Shown piece by piece: positions 1 to 8,749 of a stretch of 64,000 nt of DNA. The translations under genes and the position numbers were made by a program. Below the pieces are notes generated by a model, which saw only the letters and a list, made by a program, of their open reading frames with translations, was not told where the DNA came from and made no database searches. Source of the stretch: an uncultured Flavobacteriaceae bacterium (GTDB lineage: Bacteria > Bacteroidota > Bacteroidia > Flavobacteriales > Flavobacteriaceae); assembly GCA_905181615.1 (NCBI GenBank), contig CAJIYH010000005.1:62001-126000 (forward strand), read 5' to 3'. Each line of letters begins with the position of its first letter. Within the stretch, counting starts at the first letter, position 1.

Positions 1-300
1 CAAGATTCAATATTAATAAAAACTCAAGATGCACAGGAATTAAAAGGAAAGGCAATGCATAGACAAGCCTTGGAAAAATGGTTTCCAGAAAGTAATCCGA
101 AGTGGGTCGTGAGATGGATGGCTGCCAATACCGTTGAAGTTAAAGACGGAGAAAACAGACATTGGTTAACTACAGGAATCGAAATTACGGAGACCCTAAA
201 CGGTAAAGAGAGAAAAAGAGAACAAATACTTGATGTTAATTTTGTAGGTAAATTGATAAAAGAAGCCAGCATCTTTGAAAGGTCAAAGCCCATAGAATAA
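1..300 (+). CDS. NTF2/SnoaL-like protein, 5' end outside window
   Basis: The reading frame is open to the left edge, so only the C-terminal 99 residues are visible; the ATG at 55 is probably internal. The visible part fits the second half of an NTF2/SnoaL-like cone fold: an extended strand region with WLTTGIEITETLNG, then a strand ending in a DVNFVGKL-type segment. It resembles the middle and end of the NTF2-like lipoproteins at 23954 and 48837, which read YGTWTS...GGDWFD and YGNWSL...FADWFD at the same place. These are probably secreted paralogues of unknown substrate. A strong terminator follows, and its flank is shared with the locus near 23.8 kb. Confidence 0.7.
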   Translation, partial: QDSILIKTQDAQELKGKAMHRQALEKWFPESNPKWVVRWMAANTVEVKDGENRHWLTTGIEITETLNGKERKREQILDVNFVGKLIKEASIFERSKPIE

Positions 301-313
301 CTGATTTTTTAAG

Positions 314-336
314 CCCTCCTTTGCGGAGGGTTTTTT
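314..336 (+). terminator. Rho-independent terminator
   Basis: A six-base-pair GC-rich stem (CCCTCC/GGAGGG) with a five-base loop is followed by six T. It lies 13 bases after the stop of the NTF2-like gene. Confidence 0.85.
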
Positions 337-364
337 ATTGTATGGAAACTTTATTGGACTTCTT

Positions 365-1039
365 CTATGAATCAAAACCAGTTTTCTTCCAAAGAATCAA
401 ATCTCGATTTTCGACAACTTCATTTCCAAAAGGAGAATTTTTTGAAACATGAATCATCGCTTCTGCAACAAAAGATCCTAGTATCGGTTTCAATTTGTTT
501 GGAAAAAGAAAAGCTAAAAATGGCATAATAAACTGCGCTATTTTTTCGCCAAATCTATACTCCTTTCTTTTGCCAATTAAAAGTGAAGGTCTAAACGTTA
601 CAGCTGAAATTAAATTAAGCTTGAAAACCGCTTCATCTATTTTTCCTTTAAGTTTCATATAAAAAGAAGCGCTTGAGCTGTTTGCTCCCGAAGACGAAAC
701 AAATAAAAAGGATTTTATATTCATTTTTTTACAAGCCATAGCAATGCTGAGGGTAATGTCAAAATCAATTTTTCTATACGCACTTTTATCTCCCTTTACT
801 TGTGCTTGAGTTGTTCCAATGGCTGAAAAAACAAAGTCGCTGTTGGCAATACTTTGTTCAATTTGTTTCGTGGTGGAAAAATCAATAATACGGGTATCCA
901 TTTTTGGATGCTTTTTGGAAAACGGCCTTCTGCTTACAACAATAACATGATTAAAGTATGGGTCTTCAAGAATAATGTCCAAAAGATAACCCCCTATTAG
1001 TCCCGTTGCTCCAAAAAGAGTTGCTTGTTTTCTTTCCAT
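365..1039 (-). CDS. NAD(P)-binding atypical SDR oxidoreductase (TIP30/HTATIP2-like)
   Basis: The 224-residue protein starts with a Rossmann strand and the dinucleotide loop GATGLIGG at residues 10-17. It has the FVSSSGANS strand expected of extended/atypical SDRs near residue 115, a downstream Y...K pair (FYMKLKGK), and an RPSLLIG segment, as in the TIP30/NAD(P)H-binding family. No signal peptide is present, so it should be cytoplasmic. The length is usual for the family. The substrate cannot be read from sequence. It stands alone, convergent to the terminator on its left. Confidence 0.75.
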   Translation of the reverse strand: MERKQATLFGATGLIGGYLLDIILEDPYFNHVIVVSRRPFSKKHPKMDTRIIDFSTTKQIEQSIANSDFVFSAIGTTQAQVKGDKSAYRKIDFDITLSIAMACKKMNIKSFLFVSSSGANSSSASFYMKLKGKIDEAVFKLNLISAVTFRPSLLIGKRKEYRFGEKIAQFIMPFLAFLFPNKLKPILGSFVAEAMIHVSKNSPFGNEVVENRDLILWKKTGFDS

Positions 1040-1152
1040 AGTAAAGTTCGTTTTTAATAATTTATTGTTTGGTAATACTTAAATCGGCAAACAAAATCTC
1101 CTCATTTCTCAAATCATGTGGCAAGTTTTTTTCATTACTTCAAAATGGAATT

Positions 1153-1284
1153 CTATTTCTTCTTACGTCTGTTGGCGTTTTTATCTCCTTTACGTTGTGG
1201 TTTGCTGTACTTCTTAGCAATCTTAAATTTATATGATCCGCCTAAGTTAACTTTTTTGTTTTTTGATTTCTTTTCTTGTTCCAT
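1153..1284 (-). CDS. 43-residue very basic protein, possibly ribosome-associated
   Basis: A short frame encodes MEQEKKSKNKKVN at its start and QRKGDKNANRRKKK at its end, with about 18 Lys or Arg in 43 residues and a central GGSYKF. Composition, size and the GDK-containing basic tail recall the small ribosomal protein bTHX type, but the match is by eye only. The opposite-strand frame over the same bases (1118-1309) is low-complexity Phe/Leu and looks like the antisense shadow. The ATG start is clear. The rest of the 350-base space between neighbouring genes shows nothing else. Confidence 0.55.
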   Translation of the reverse strand: MEQEKKSKNKKVNLGGSYKFKIAKKYSKPQRKGDKNANRRKKK

Positions 1285-1392
1285 TACTTCAAATATAAAA
1301 ATCTTTTGAACTTATTATATAAAGGCTTTTAAAGTTTTAGTTTTAAAAATATTTTTATAGCTTGCATATCACAATCATTAATACTATTTATT

Positions 1393-2154
1393 ATGAAAAA
1401 ACTATTAAGCCTACTCGTATTATTTTTTACTTTTATTCAAGTTCAAGCACAAAATGATGAGCCCATTCTTTTGATGTGGTATGGTCAAATAAATTCTGCA
1501 GACGCAGCAGAACATGTGCAATTAGAAAAGGACTACTATCTTAAATACCATCAGCAAAGAGTTGCAAACGGAGATATTTTAGGTTGGGATATGTGGCAGA
1601 TAATTAACCCTGATGTTAATGAAATGACAACAACTTACCTCTATGTTTCTTTGGTTAAAGATTTTGCTTCTATTGGAAAAAACACTCCGATTAACTCGCT
1701 TAAGGGAGTTCCTCAAAAAGAATGGGAAGCTGCACAAGACAAAGCAATCAGTCACTACATTAAAAACTACCAGCTGGTAACGTCAATTAAAGGTTCTTAT
1801 GGTACACAAGAAGCAACGGGTCCTGCAGATTATGCCGTTATTAATTATATGGAAGTAGATCCATATCAAACTGAAGCATATGAAAAATTAGAGTTGGAAA
1901 CTTTTTTGCCAATGTTCAAAGATGATAAAGTAAGAGCTGGTTGGGGACTACATAAGGTTTTAAACCAATTTGGAACAGATAAGCCGGTAAACTACATTAC
2001 TGCAGATTTCTATAGCTCACTCCAAACCATATATAAATCTCGAAATGGCGCTATAGCGCTTAACGAAGAAGATCTTAAGTTTTGGAAAAGTATCGACGAG
2101 ATTCGAACACTCAAAAACTCACATATCGTTAGAAGAGTATTGTCTGTTAGATAA
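1393..2154 (+). CDS. Secreted protein with two related half-domains, function unknown
   Basis: The 253-residue product begins with a clear Sec signal peptide (MKKLLSLLVLFFTFIQVQAQ, cleavage after QAQ). Two halves look alike: each has a strand (LLMWYGQI; YAVINYMEV), an acidic helix (EHVQLEKDYY; YEKLELETFL), a Gly-Trp turn (GWDMWQI; GWGLHKV) and a later aromatic strand (TTYLYVS; VNYITADFY). That pattern fits a tandem dimeric alpha/beta-barrel (NIPSNAP/ABM-like) fold, which is inference. It is a single gene with its own terminator. I do not recognise a named family. Confidence 0.7.
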   Translation: MKKLLSLLVLFFTFIQVQAQNDEPILLMWYGQINSADAAEHVQLEKDYYLKYHQQRVANGDILGWDMWQIINPDVNEMTTTYLYVSLVKDFASIGKNTPINSLKGVPQKEWEAAQDKAISHYIKNYQLVTSIKGSYGTQEATGPADYAVINYMEVDPYQTEAYEKLELETFLPMFKDDKVRAGWGLHKVLNQFGTDKPVNYITADFYSSLQTIYKSRNGAIALNEEDLKFWKSIDEIRTLKNSHIVRRVLSVR

Positions 2155-2212
2155 ATGATTCTTTTAAAAATTCAATTCCCCTGTTGTCTGTTTTAGATTA
2201 ACAGCAATCAAG

Positions 2213-2238
2213 ACCTCGGCATTCGTCGAGGTTTTTTT
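2213..2238 (+). terminator. Rho-independent terminator
   Basis: The stem ACCTCG/CGAGGT has an eight-base loop and runs into seven T, about 60 bases after the stop of the secreted two-half protein. Confidence 0.8.
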
Positions 2239-2328
2239 ATATGATATATCAAAACTATATTAATCATAAAAAAGATTATAATTGTATCTTTCTTAAATAA
2301 AAATATTAAAAATTAATCCCTCAAACCA

Positions 2329-3279
2329 GTGAATAAAACTTTCAAAAACATACTCAATAGAAGTCTAGGATATTTACCCTTCGCATTGTGCCTTGTGGTT
2401 TTGTGTTTTACCGCTTCTTTAGTAGAGTTTACCCTGCTAAACGGGGCGATTCAGTTGGTTCTTTTTGCAGTTGTAGTGTGTATTCCTACTTACCTTACCA
2501 AGCGAATGTCGTACGTAGATATTGGTTGGCCCTGGGGCTTGGTTTGCATTGGTCTGTTGGTCGTTTTTTATGGAGAAGGGTATTGGCTCAGAAACTACAT
2601 TGTTGGAGGAATGTATTTATTTGCTGGTCTTAGAATGGGACTAGGAGCTTTAGTTCTTTGGAACAAAGGGCACTTAAATACTGAGCTTTCTCGTTACCAG
2701 TTTCAAAGAAAACGTTGGGAAAAACAGGGGTACAAAAACGAGAATTTATCCTTACAATATGAGATTATGATTCAGTGTTTTGCAAACATTACCTTTTTGG
2801 CTATTCCGGCAATGCTTCAGGCTTTTAATCCAACGGAAATAATAAGCTCCCTAGAAGTGTTTGGATATTCGATGTGGGTTATCTTCTTTGTAATGGAGCA
2901 TCTTGCGGATCTTCAAAAGCAAAAATTTTTAATAAAATGTCGTCGTGAAAATAAGAAAAGACAAGTGTGTAATGTGGGCTTATGGAAGTACACGCGCCAC
3001 CCAAATTATTTTGCAGAATGGATGGTTTGGAACGCATTGATTGTTTGTTCCATCCCTTCTTTAAGTGATTATTTTTCTGTCGAGGGCAATCTTATTGGAG
3101 CTGGGCTTTTGGCTTCCTTGCTTTACGTGTCTCGAATCATGTATACCACCCTAGTTTATTATACAGGGGCTGTTCCGTCAGAATATTACTCTGTCCAAAA
3201 AAGACCAGACTATAAAAAACATCAAGAAACTACGCCTATATTTTTTCCAGGAAAACCAAAAAATACACAAAATATTTAA
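2329..3279 (+). CDS. DUF1295 membrane protein, steroid 5-alpha-reductase/ICMT-like
   Basis: The 316-residue integral membrane protein has about eight hydrophobic segments. Near residue 220 it carries TRHPNYFAEW, the RHPNY-F-E signature of the DUF1295 / isoprenylcysteine methyltransferase / sterol reductase superfamily, which binds SAM or NADPH on the cytoplasmic side. The start is GTG; no nearby ATG extends the conserved hydrophobic N-terminus, and a TATCTTTC box lies at 2285-2292. The next gene, a saccharopine-dehydrogenase-like reductase, follows after 10 bases and is surely co-transcribed. A role in reducing or modifying a lipid or isoprenoid is inferred from family and neighbour. Confidence 0.85.
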   Translation: MNKTFKNILNRSLGYLPFALCLVVLCFTASLVEFTLLNGAIQLVLFAVVVCIPTYLTKRMSYVDIGWPWGLVCIGLLVVFYGEGYWLRNYIVGGMYLFAGLRMGLGALVLWNKGHLNTELSRYQFQRKRWEKQGYKNENLSLQYEIMIQCFANITFLAIPAMLQAFNPTEIISSLEVFGYSMWVIFFVMEHLADLQKQKFLIKCRRENKKRQVCNVGLWKYTRHPNYFAEWMVWNALIVCSIPSLSDYFSVEGNLIGAGLLASLLYVSRIMYTTLVYYTGAVPSEYYSVQKRPDYKKHQETTPIFFPGKPKNTQNI

Positions 3280-3289
3280 ACAATAAAAA

Positions 3290-4504
3290 ATGAACACAAC
3301 GAAAGAATTTGACATCCTTGTATGGGGAGCTTCTGGATTTACAGGAAGACTTGTTGCCCAATATTTATTCAATCAATACGGCGAAAATGGTGACCTAAAA
3401 TGGGCAATGGCAGGACGTAATCAAGAAAAGCTAGAACAAGTTCGTGACCAAGTTGCAGACAAAACAGTCCCCTTAGTTATCGCAGACAGTGACGATGAAG
3501 CAAGTTTGAAAGCTCTGGTTTTGAGAGCCAAAGTAATCTGCACAACCGTTGGTCCTTATGTTAGTTATGGTTCTAAATTAGTGGCTGCTTGCGTTACGCA
3601 CGGAGCAGACTATTGCGACCTTTCTGGAGAAGTTCAATGGATGAGAACCATGATCGATAAGCACCACGATGCGGCAAAAGCAAATGGCGTTAAAATTGTT
3701 CATACCTGTGGTTTTGACTCCATCCCTTCGGATATGGGTGTCTATTTTACCCAAAGAGAAGCACAAGCTCAAAAAGGGCAGCGAGCAAAAAGAATTCGAA
3801 TGCGCGTTGCAGGAATGAAGGGAGGACTTAGTGGAGGAACATACGCCAGTTTGAGTAAGGTAATGGAGCAAGCCTCTAAAGACAAAAGTATTTATAAAGT
3901 ACTGGTTAATCCTTATGGTTTAAACCCTTCCGATCAACAAAAAGGCGCTGACCGTCCAGACCTTCAAAGTGTAATTTATGATGCGACTTCTAAAAATTGG
4001 ATTGGGCCTTTTATTATGGCTGGAATCAATACCAAAGTAGTTCGTCGCTCAAATGCATTGAGCGGATATGCCTACGGAAAAGATTTCCGATACGACGAAG
4101 CCACCATCAGTGGAAAAGGATTTAAAGGAAGAATAAAAGGAGTATTGGGAGCTTTACCCCTACTTATAATGACAGCCAAACCGGGATCTCTATTAAAACG
4201 TTTTGCAAATAGGATTTTGCCTAAACCTGGGGAAGGCCCTTCCAAAGATCAGCGTGAAAACGGGTTTTATAACCTACGATTCTACGCTACACTAGAAGAC
4301 GGTTCTGCAGGATTTGGAAAAGTAACGGGGGATCGAGATCCAGGTTATGGATCAACCTCAAAAATGCTTGGTGAAGCAGCCGTATGTTTGGCAAAAGATA
4401 AGCTTCCAGAAGTTAGTGGTGTTTTAACTCCGTCGATTGCTATGGGTGACGCGCTTTTAGACCGTTTAGAGAAAAACGCAGGCTTGACTTTTGACTTCAA
4501 ATAA
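3290..4504 (+). CDS. Saccharopine dehydrogenase-like reductase (trans-acting enoyl reductase family)
   Basis: The 404-residue protein starts with a Rossmann unit, DILVWGASGFTGRLVAQYL (residues 8-26), followed by AGRNQEKL and TTVGPYVSYG. This is the hallmark of the SCCPDH/trans-acting enoyl reductase group rather than true lysine-pathway saccharopine dehydrogenases. CGFDSIPSDMGV in the middle is also typical. Family members reduce lipid-linked substrates with NAD(P)H, for example in mycobacterial phthiocerol lipids. Here it follows a DUF1295 membrane enzyme by 10 bases, so the two probably act on the same hydrophobic substrate. The gene ends against a convergent gene 11 bases on. Confidence 0.85.
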   Translation: MNTTKEFDILVWGASGFTGRLVAQYLFNQYGENGDLKWAMAGRNQEKLEQVRDQVADKTVPLVIADSDDEASLKALVLRAKVICTTVGPYVSYGSKLVAACVTHGADYCDLSGEVQWMRTMIDKHHDAAKANGVKIVHTCGFDSIPSDMGVYFTQREAQAQKGQRAKRIRMRVAGMKGGLSGGTYASLSKVMEQASKDKSIYKVLVNPYGLNPSDQQKGADRPDLQSVIYDATSKNWIGPFIMAGINTKVVRRSNALSGYAYGKDFRYDEATISGKGFKGRIKGVLGALPLLIMTAKPGSLLKRFANRILPKPGEGPSKDQRENGFYNLRFYATLEDGSAGFGKVTGDRDPGYGSTSKMLGEAAVCLAKDKLPEVSGVLTPSIAMGDALLDRLEKNAGLTFDFK

Positions 4505-4515
4505 AAAAAGTTAAT

Positions 4516-5229
4516 TTACTTTTTACCCTGAACTGAACTCATAACTAAGTCCAAAAAAAGGAGCTTATGAAATCCTGGAAGTTTGGCTCCACTTGAAGTG
4601 GTAAGCCATTGTTCCCAAGTAGCACTAATGCCTCCAATTGGAATTATTTTAACCCACATTTGAAAAGAAGTTGGAACCCCCTTTTTGTCCAAATGCCATA
4701 AGTAAGAATCTCCGGGAGTGGTTCCGCCCGAAATATAGGTTACAAGTAAAGCGTCTCCGTTTTCTGTTTTAACTAATCTGCGTTCTACCCCCGAATCGAA
4801 AACTTTATAAGGAGCTACCAACCAAAAGGAGTCGTTATTAAAATAGCTTAAGGCTGTGTTTATGTATGAATTTTTATCGGGCCCTGAGTATAAGGTTCCT
4901 TCTAAAATTACAGAAGATTTGTCCTTGTTTTTTAAATCTAGATCAACAACTAAATTGTCCCATCGAACGTTGCATTTGCCCTCGCTTCTATTCCATTGAT
5001 ACTGATGAGCTCCTTTGAACGTCCAGCTTAGGTAGTTTGTTTCTTGATACGCTTCATAAGATAAAGCATCGAGCATTTTATCGGCCAATTGATCGGCTGC
5101 TGCTCCTTGTTTCCCAGTAGGTAACGGTTCATTATAATTTATATAGATAAAAATGGTTAAAAGAACCATTAGTGCAAATAAGCCAACGCCAATCAACCCC
5201 AGAACTTTTGCTGTTTTTTTCAAATACAT
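4516..5229 (-). CDS. Membrane-anchored periplasmic protein of unknown function
   Basis: The 237-residue product has a short cytoplasmic Lys-rich start and one transmembrane helix (residues 9-30). The rest is a beta-rich extracytoplasmic domain with many Trp and Tyr (NYLSWTFKGAHQYQW, WHLDKKGVPTSFQMW). The strand-rich, convex layout is reminiscent of LolA/outer-membrane lipoprotein-sorting folds, but no motif proves that. It lies 77 bases downstream of the dienelactone-hydrolase-like gene on the same strand and may share its transcript. I do not recognise the family. Confidence 0.6.
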   Translation of the reverse strand: MYLKKTAKVLGLIGVGLFALMVLLTIFIYINYNEPLPTGKQGAAADQLADKMLDALSYEAYQETNYLSWTFKGAHQYQWNRSEGKCNVRWDNLVVDLDLKNKDKSSVILEGTLYSGPDKNSYINTALSYFNNDSFWLVAPYKVFDSGVERRLVKTENGDALLVTYISGGTTPGDSYLWHLDKKGVPTSFQMWVKIIPIGGISATWEQWLTTSSGAKLPGFHKLLFLDLVMSSVQGKK

Positions 5230-5306
5230 ATTTTACGCAAATATAGAACTATAAGCTACAATCTAGTTTTTTAAAAGCTGTTTAAAAAAATTAAGAAGAG
5301 CTCAAA

Positions 5307-6281
5307 CTATTCTGTTTCCTTCAAAGTAGTGGTCATAAATTCTTTTGCAAATACAAATGCTTTCTTGCGTGCCTCCGGGTTTCCGCCAATATCAACACCC
5401 TGTTCTACACAAAACAGAAATCCAATTTTTTGTAATAACGGATTAGACATGGGAATCTGAAGGTAGTTCATCAAAATATCTCCATCTTCAGTTAGCTTAA
5501 AAACACAATCTTTGAAGCTATACCCCTTCTCGTTTCTTTGCACAGGGGTTTCGCTATCAAACGAATGATGGGAATCGGGGTAGGTAGTTAGCGATATGTT
5601 TGCCTTGTCACCGAGTTTGTCAATCAGATTAGAACATGGGGCAGCGGGAGTCCAATTATCCGATTCTCCTATTAGAATGTGCATGGGTGCTTGGGTAAAT
5701 TCTAAATTTTCGGGGTCTATGAAACAGGGTGGATAAAAAGCTAAATGAGATGCAAAACTAACTTCTGTTGTAATGGCATTCTTTAGAGGCATCCATCCCG
5801 AAAATAAGGAAACTCCGCCTCCTAAACTCCAGCCAGTAATCGACACCTTTTCTTTGTCAATATTGGGATGTGTAGCTAATTTTTCGAGGGCTCTATATGC
5901 GTCTAAGATGATGGCTGCAATGGTAACCTCATCTTGTGATCCAACCGTTGAAAGGATGTCTCTACTTTGAAAACTATTGAGCTCGAATGTGGCAATACCA
6001 TCATTTTGATACATTTCCATATAATCCAAGTGGTGTTTTTTCCAGCCCATACTTCCAGCCACTCCAATAATTAAGGGATACTTTTTGTCTGGGTTTAAAG
6101 AATCTATAGGAAGTGTCAATTGTCCAAAAACTATTTGCTTTTCTTGGTTGTCAAGATCTAAAATAACATCGCTTAATGAAAAAGGATTGGCGCTTTCAAA
6201 ACTTATTTTTTCTTTGTTTACTTGAGCTTTAATTTCAAAACAACAAAGGATCAATACAGATAATAAAATGATTTTTTTCAT
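5307..6281 (-). CDS. Secreted alpha/beta hydrolase, dienelactone hydrolase-like
   Basis: The 324-residue protein has a Sec signal peptide ending in IKAQ near residue 20. It shows the alpha/beta hydrolase order: an oxyanion region (IIGVAGSMGWKKHH), the nucleophile elbow GWSLGGG (Ser near 152), a strand with the acid (HILIGESDNWTP) and the catalytic His in YPDSHHSFD. This order matches the dienelactone hydrolase/PET-hydrolase-like branch. It should act in the periplasm or outside the cell on an ester or amide; the substrate is unknown. Confidence 0.8.
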   Translation of the reverse strand: MKKIILLSVLILCCFEIKAQVNKEKISFESANPFSLSDVILDLDNQEKQIVFGQLTLPIDSLNPDKKYPLIIGVAGSMGWKKHHLDYMEMYQNDGIATFELNSFQSRDILSTVGSQDEVTIAAIILDAYRALEKLATHPNIDKEKVSITGWSLGGGVSLFSGWMPLKNAITTEVSFASHLAFYPPCFIDPENLEFTQAPMHILIGESDNWTPAAPCSNLIDKLGDKANISLTTYPDSHHSFDSETPVQRNEKGYSFKDCVFKLTEDGDILMNYLQIPMSNPLLQKIGFLFCVEQGVDIGGNPEARKKAFVFAKEFMTTTLKETE

Positions 6282-6409
6282 GGGTTTTTGACTTAATAGA
6301 AGTTTAAAGTAACTAAACTTTTTTTACAAAACCCCACAAATTGATTTTGGGTTTTCTTTTAACCCAGCGTGGTGTTTTTATTATTTATATATTTATATAA
6401 AACATCCGG

Positions 6410-8716
6410 ATGAAAAACGCTTCAACACTCTCTTTCTTCTTGCTTTTAGCACTCGTGTATTATAGCTTTTATAGTCTAATGCCGCGTTCAATCTCAGCCC
6501 TAGAGACTCTAAAAACAGAATTCTCAACCGAAAGAGCATTAATTCCTTTAAAAGAAATTACCAAAGCTCCGCATTATGTTGGAACCGAAGAAAACAAACG
6601 TGTACGCGAATTTTTGATTCAGTCTTTAAAAGATTTAGGGCTTAACCCAGAAACACAACAAGGCTATATATTGAATGAAAAATATGGGAGAATGGATCAG
6701 CCCGTAAATATTGTTGCTAAACTAAAGGGGACCGAATCTGGAAAAGCACTTTTAGTTTTTTCTCATTACGACAGTGCGGGAATACCTTCTTTTGGAGCAA
6801 GTGATGCAGGAAGTGGTGTCGTTGCAATTTTGGAATCTCTCAGGGCATTCAATGCCAGCGGGAAGCAGCCCAAGAACGATATAATAATACTGTTTACCGA
6901 TGCCGAAGAAGTAGGGCTTGTTGGCGCTAAACTATTTGTTCGCGAGCACCGATGGGCAAAAGATGTGGGACTGTCTCTTAATTTCGAATCTAGAGGGAGC
7001 GGAGGTCCAAGCTCTATGATTGTAGAGACCAACCAAGGAAATAAGAACCTGATAAAAGGGTTTATGGAAGCAAATCCAGAATATCCCGTTACTAGTTCTT
7101 TGTTGTATAGTGTTTACAAAATGTTACCTAACGACACCGATTCTACAATTCTTAGAGAAGAAGGAGATATTGATGGTTTGTTTTTTGCTTTCATAGACGA
7201 TCATTTTGATTACCACACAGCGGGAGATAATTTTGAAAGAATGGACCGCAATTCTCTAGAACATCAAGGAAGTTACTTGATGCCTTTACTGACTTATTTT
7301 GCAGATGCTGATCTTGGTTTGGTTAAGAGTTCAGAAGATTATGTTTACACCAACTTTCCTATAATTAATATGATAGCCTACCCATTTGACTGGGTTATGC
7401 CTATGCAGATATTTGCAATTCTTTTCTTTATCGCACTTTTGGTTCTTGGATTTAAAACTAAAAAACTGAATCTAAAATCAGTTTTAAAAGGGTTTGTTCC
7501 TTTTCTTTTATCCTTAGTAGCAACTTTTATTGTCGGGTTCTTTGGCTGGTCAATTTTGCTAAAAATTTATCCCCATTACACAGAGATATTACATGGGTTT
7601 ACTTACAATGGGCATGCTTATATTGGCTTTTTTGTTTCTTTATCCTTAGCCCTTTGTTGGTTCCTATATTCTAAATTTCAAAAAAAAGAAACAACGGCTA
7701 ATATTTTCATCGCTCCCTTATTTTTATGGCTAATCATAAATATTTTACTGGCAGTATATTTAAAAGGAGCTGCCTATTTTATACTTCCTTTTTATTGTGC
7801 ACTAGTTTCGTTTTGGATTTTGATAAAAAAAGAAACGTCAAGCGCATTGGTGCATTTACTTTTGGCAACCCCGGCGATATTTATTTTCAGCCCACTCATT
7901 CAAACTTTTCCAGTAGGATTGGGTCTAGAGACAATTGTTTTAAGTACCGTTTTTACGGTCTTGGTTTTTGGGTTGTTGCTTTCTTTTTTAAGCACATTCG
8001 CACATAAAAAAAGAGCCTCCATAGTATTTATGTTCACGGCGCTTTGCCTGTTCATTTTTGCTCACGCTACAAGCGATTTTACCGAAGACCGTAAAAAGCC
8101 AAACAGTCTTTTGTACGTGCAAGACTTAGATGCAAAAAAAGCATATTGGTTTACCTACGATTCGATTCTAGACGACTGGACAAAAACATATATTGGATCT
8201 GACCCAAAAGAAGCATCCACCCTATTCAATTCGGCCGCTCGAAGTAAATATAATTCCGGTTACACATTTGCTGCAGAGGCGCCTCATTTTGACATTCCGC
8301 ATTACCAAGCAACAACTACACAAGACACCCTCATAGGAGATCAGAGAAAGGTAAGCTTGAAGTTTTTGGCAGAAAAAAAAGCCGCTGTTTTACTGCTGTA
8401 TGTAGATCAGGAAATTACATTTTCTTCGCTAAGCTATAATGGTGTTGACGTTGTCGAAAACTTATCGTTTACAGAAAAGAATAACAGGCTGCTAACTTTT
8501 TCTGTTCAAGAACTGGATTCGCTGGAGGTTTCGTATACCCTTCCACAAGGTATAAACCCAACCTTTACACTTCACGAATATTCATTCGACTTAATGGATA
8601 ATCCCTGGGTGGAGGTTTCTCCTAGGACAAACAGCATGATGCCCAAGCCTTTTGTGTTTAACGATGCCTTGGTTATAAAACAAAAAATCACCCCAAGATC
8701 TAGTGTGTTGGAGTGA
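6410..8716 (+). CDS. M28 family membrane metallopeptidase
   Basis: This is a 768-residue protein. After an N-terminal anchor there is an M28 aminopeptidase domain with the expected zinc ligands in order: His119 (FSHYDS), bridging Asp132 (GASDAGSG), catalytic Glu166 and ligand Glu167 (TDAEEVGL), Glu193 (NFESRG) and His269 (DYHTAGDN). About eight transmembrane helices follow (residues 330-560), then a C-terminal beta-rich domain. This is the ER-aminopeptidase/Fxna-like architecture common in Bacteroidota. The catalytic domain should face the periplasm and trim peptides from the N-terminus. It is transcribed alone, divergent from the hydrolase on its left. Confidence 0.9.
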   Translation: MKNASTLSFFLLLALVYYSFYSLMPRSISALETLKTEFSTERALIPLKEITKAPHYVGTEENKRVREFLIQSLKDLGLNPETQQGYILNEKYGRMDQPVNIVAKLKGTESGKALLVFSHYDSAGIPSFGASDAGSGVVAILESLRAFNASGKQPKNDIIILFTDAEEVGLVGAKLFVREHRWAKDVGLSLNFESRGSGGPSSMIVETNQGNKNLIKGFMEANPEYPVTSSLLYSVYKMLPNDTDSTILREEGDIDGLFFAFIDDHFDYHTAGDNFERMDRNSLEHQGSYLMPLLTYFADADLGLVKSSEDYVYTNFPIINMIAYPFDWVMPMQIFAILFFIALLVLGFKTKKLNLKSVLKGFVPFLLSLVATFIVGFFGWSILLKIYPHYTEILHGFTYNGHAYIGFFVSLSLALCWFLYSKFQKKETTANIFIAPLFLWLIINILLAVYLKGAAYFILPFYCALVSFWILIKKETSSALVHLLLATPAIFIFSPLIQTFPVGLGLETIVLSTVFTVLVFGLLLSFLSTFAHKKRASIVFMFTALCLFIFAHATSDFTEDRKKPNSLLYVQDLDAKKAYWFTYDSILDDWTKTYIGSDPKEASTLFNSAARSKYNSGYTFAAEAPHFDIPHYQATTTQDTLIGDQRKVSLKFLAEKKAAVLLLYVDQEITFSSLSYNGVDVVENLSFTEKNNRLLTFSVQELDSLEVSYTLPQGINPTFTLHEYSFDLMDNPWVEVSPRTNSMMPKPFVFNDALVIKQKITPRSSVLE

Positions 8717-8749
8717 TTCGTTTTTTAAGGGTTACTTATAAAAAGTATT

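Noticed and set aside
1118-1309. 63-residue Phe/Leu-rich plus-strand frame
   Set aside because: It is antisense to the better-supported basic protein and has low-complexity composition.
3578-3871. 97-residue minus-strand frame and similar long antisense frames (for example 51597-52097)
   Set aside because: They lie wholly inside strongly conserved genes and show no family features.
4505-4524. AT-only hairpin (AAAAAGT/ACTTTTT) between two convergent genes as a terminator
   Set aside because: One G-C pair only and it overlaps a stop codon; too weak to call in AT-rich DNA.
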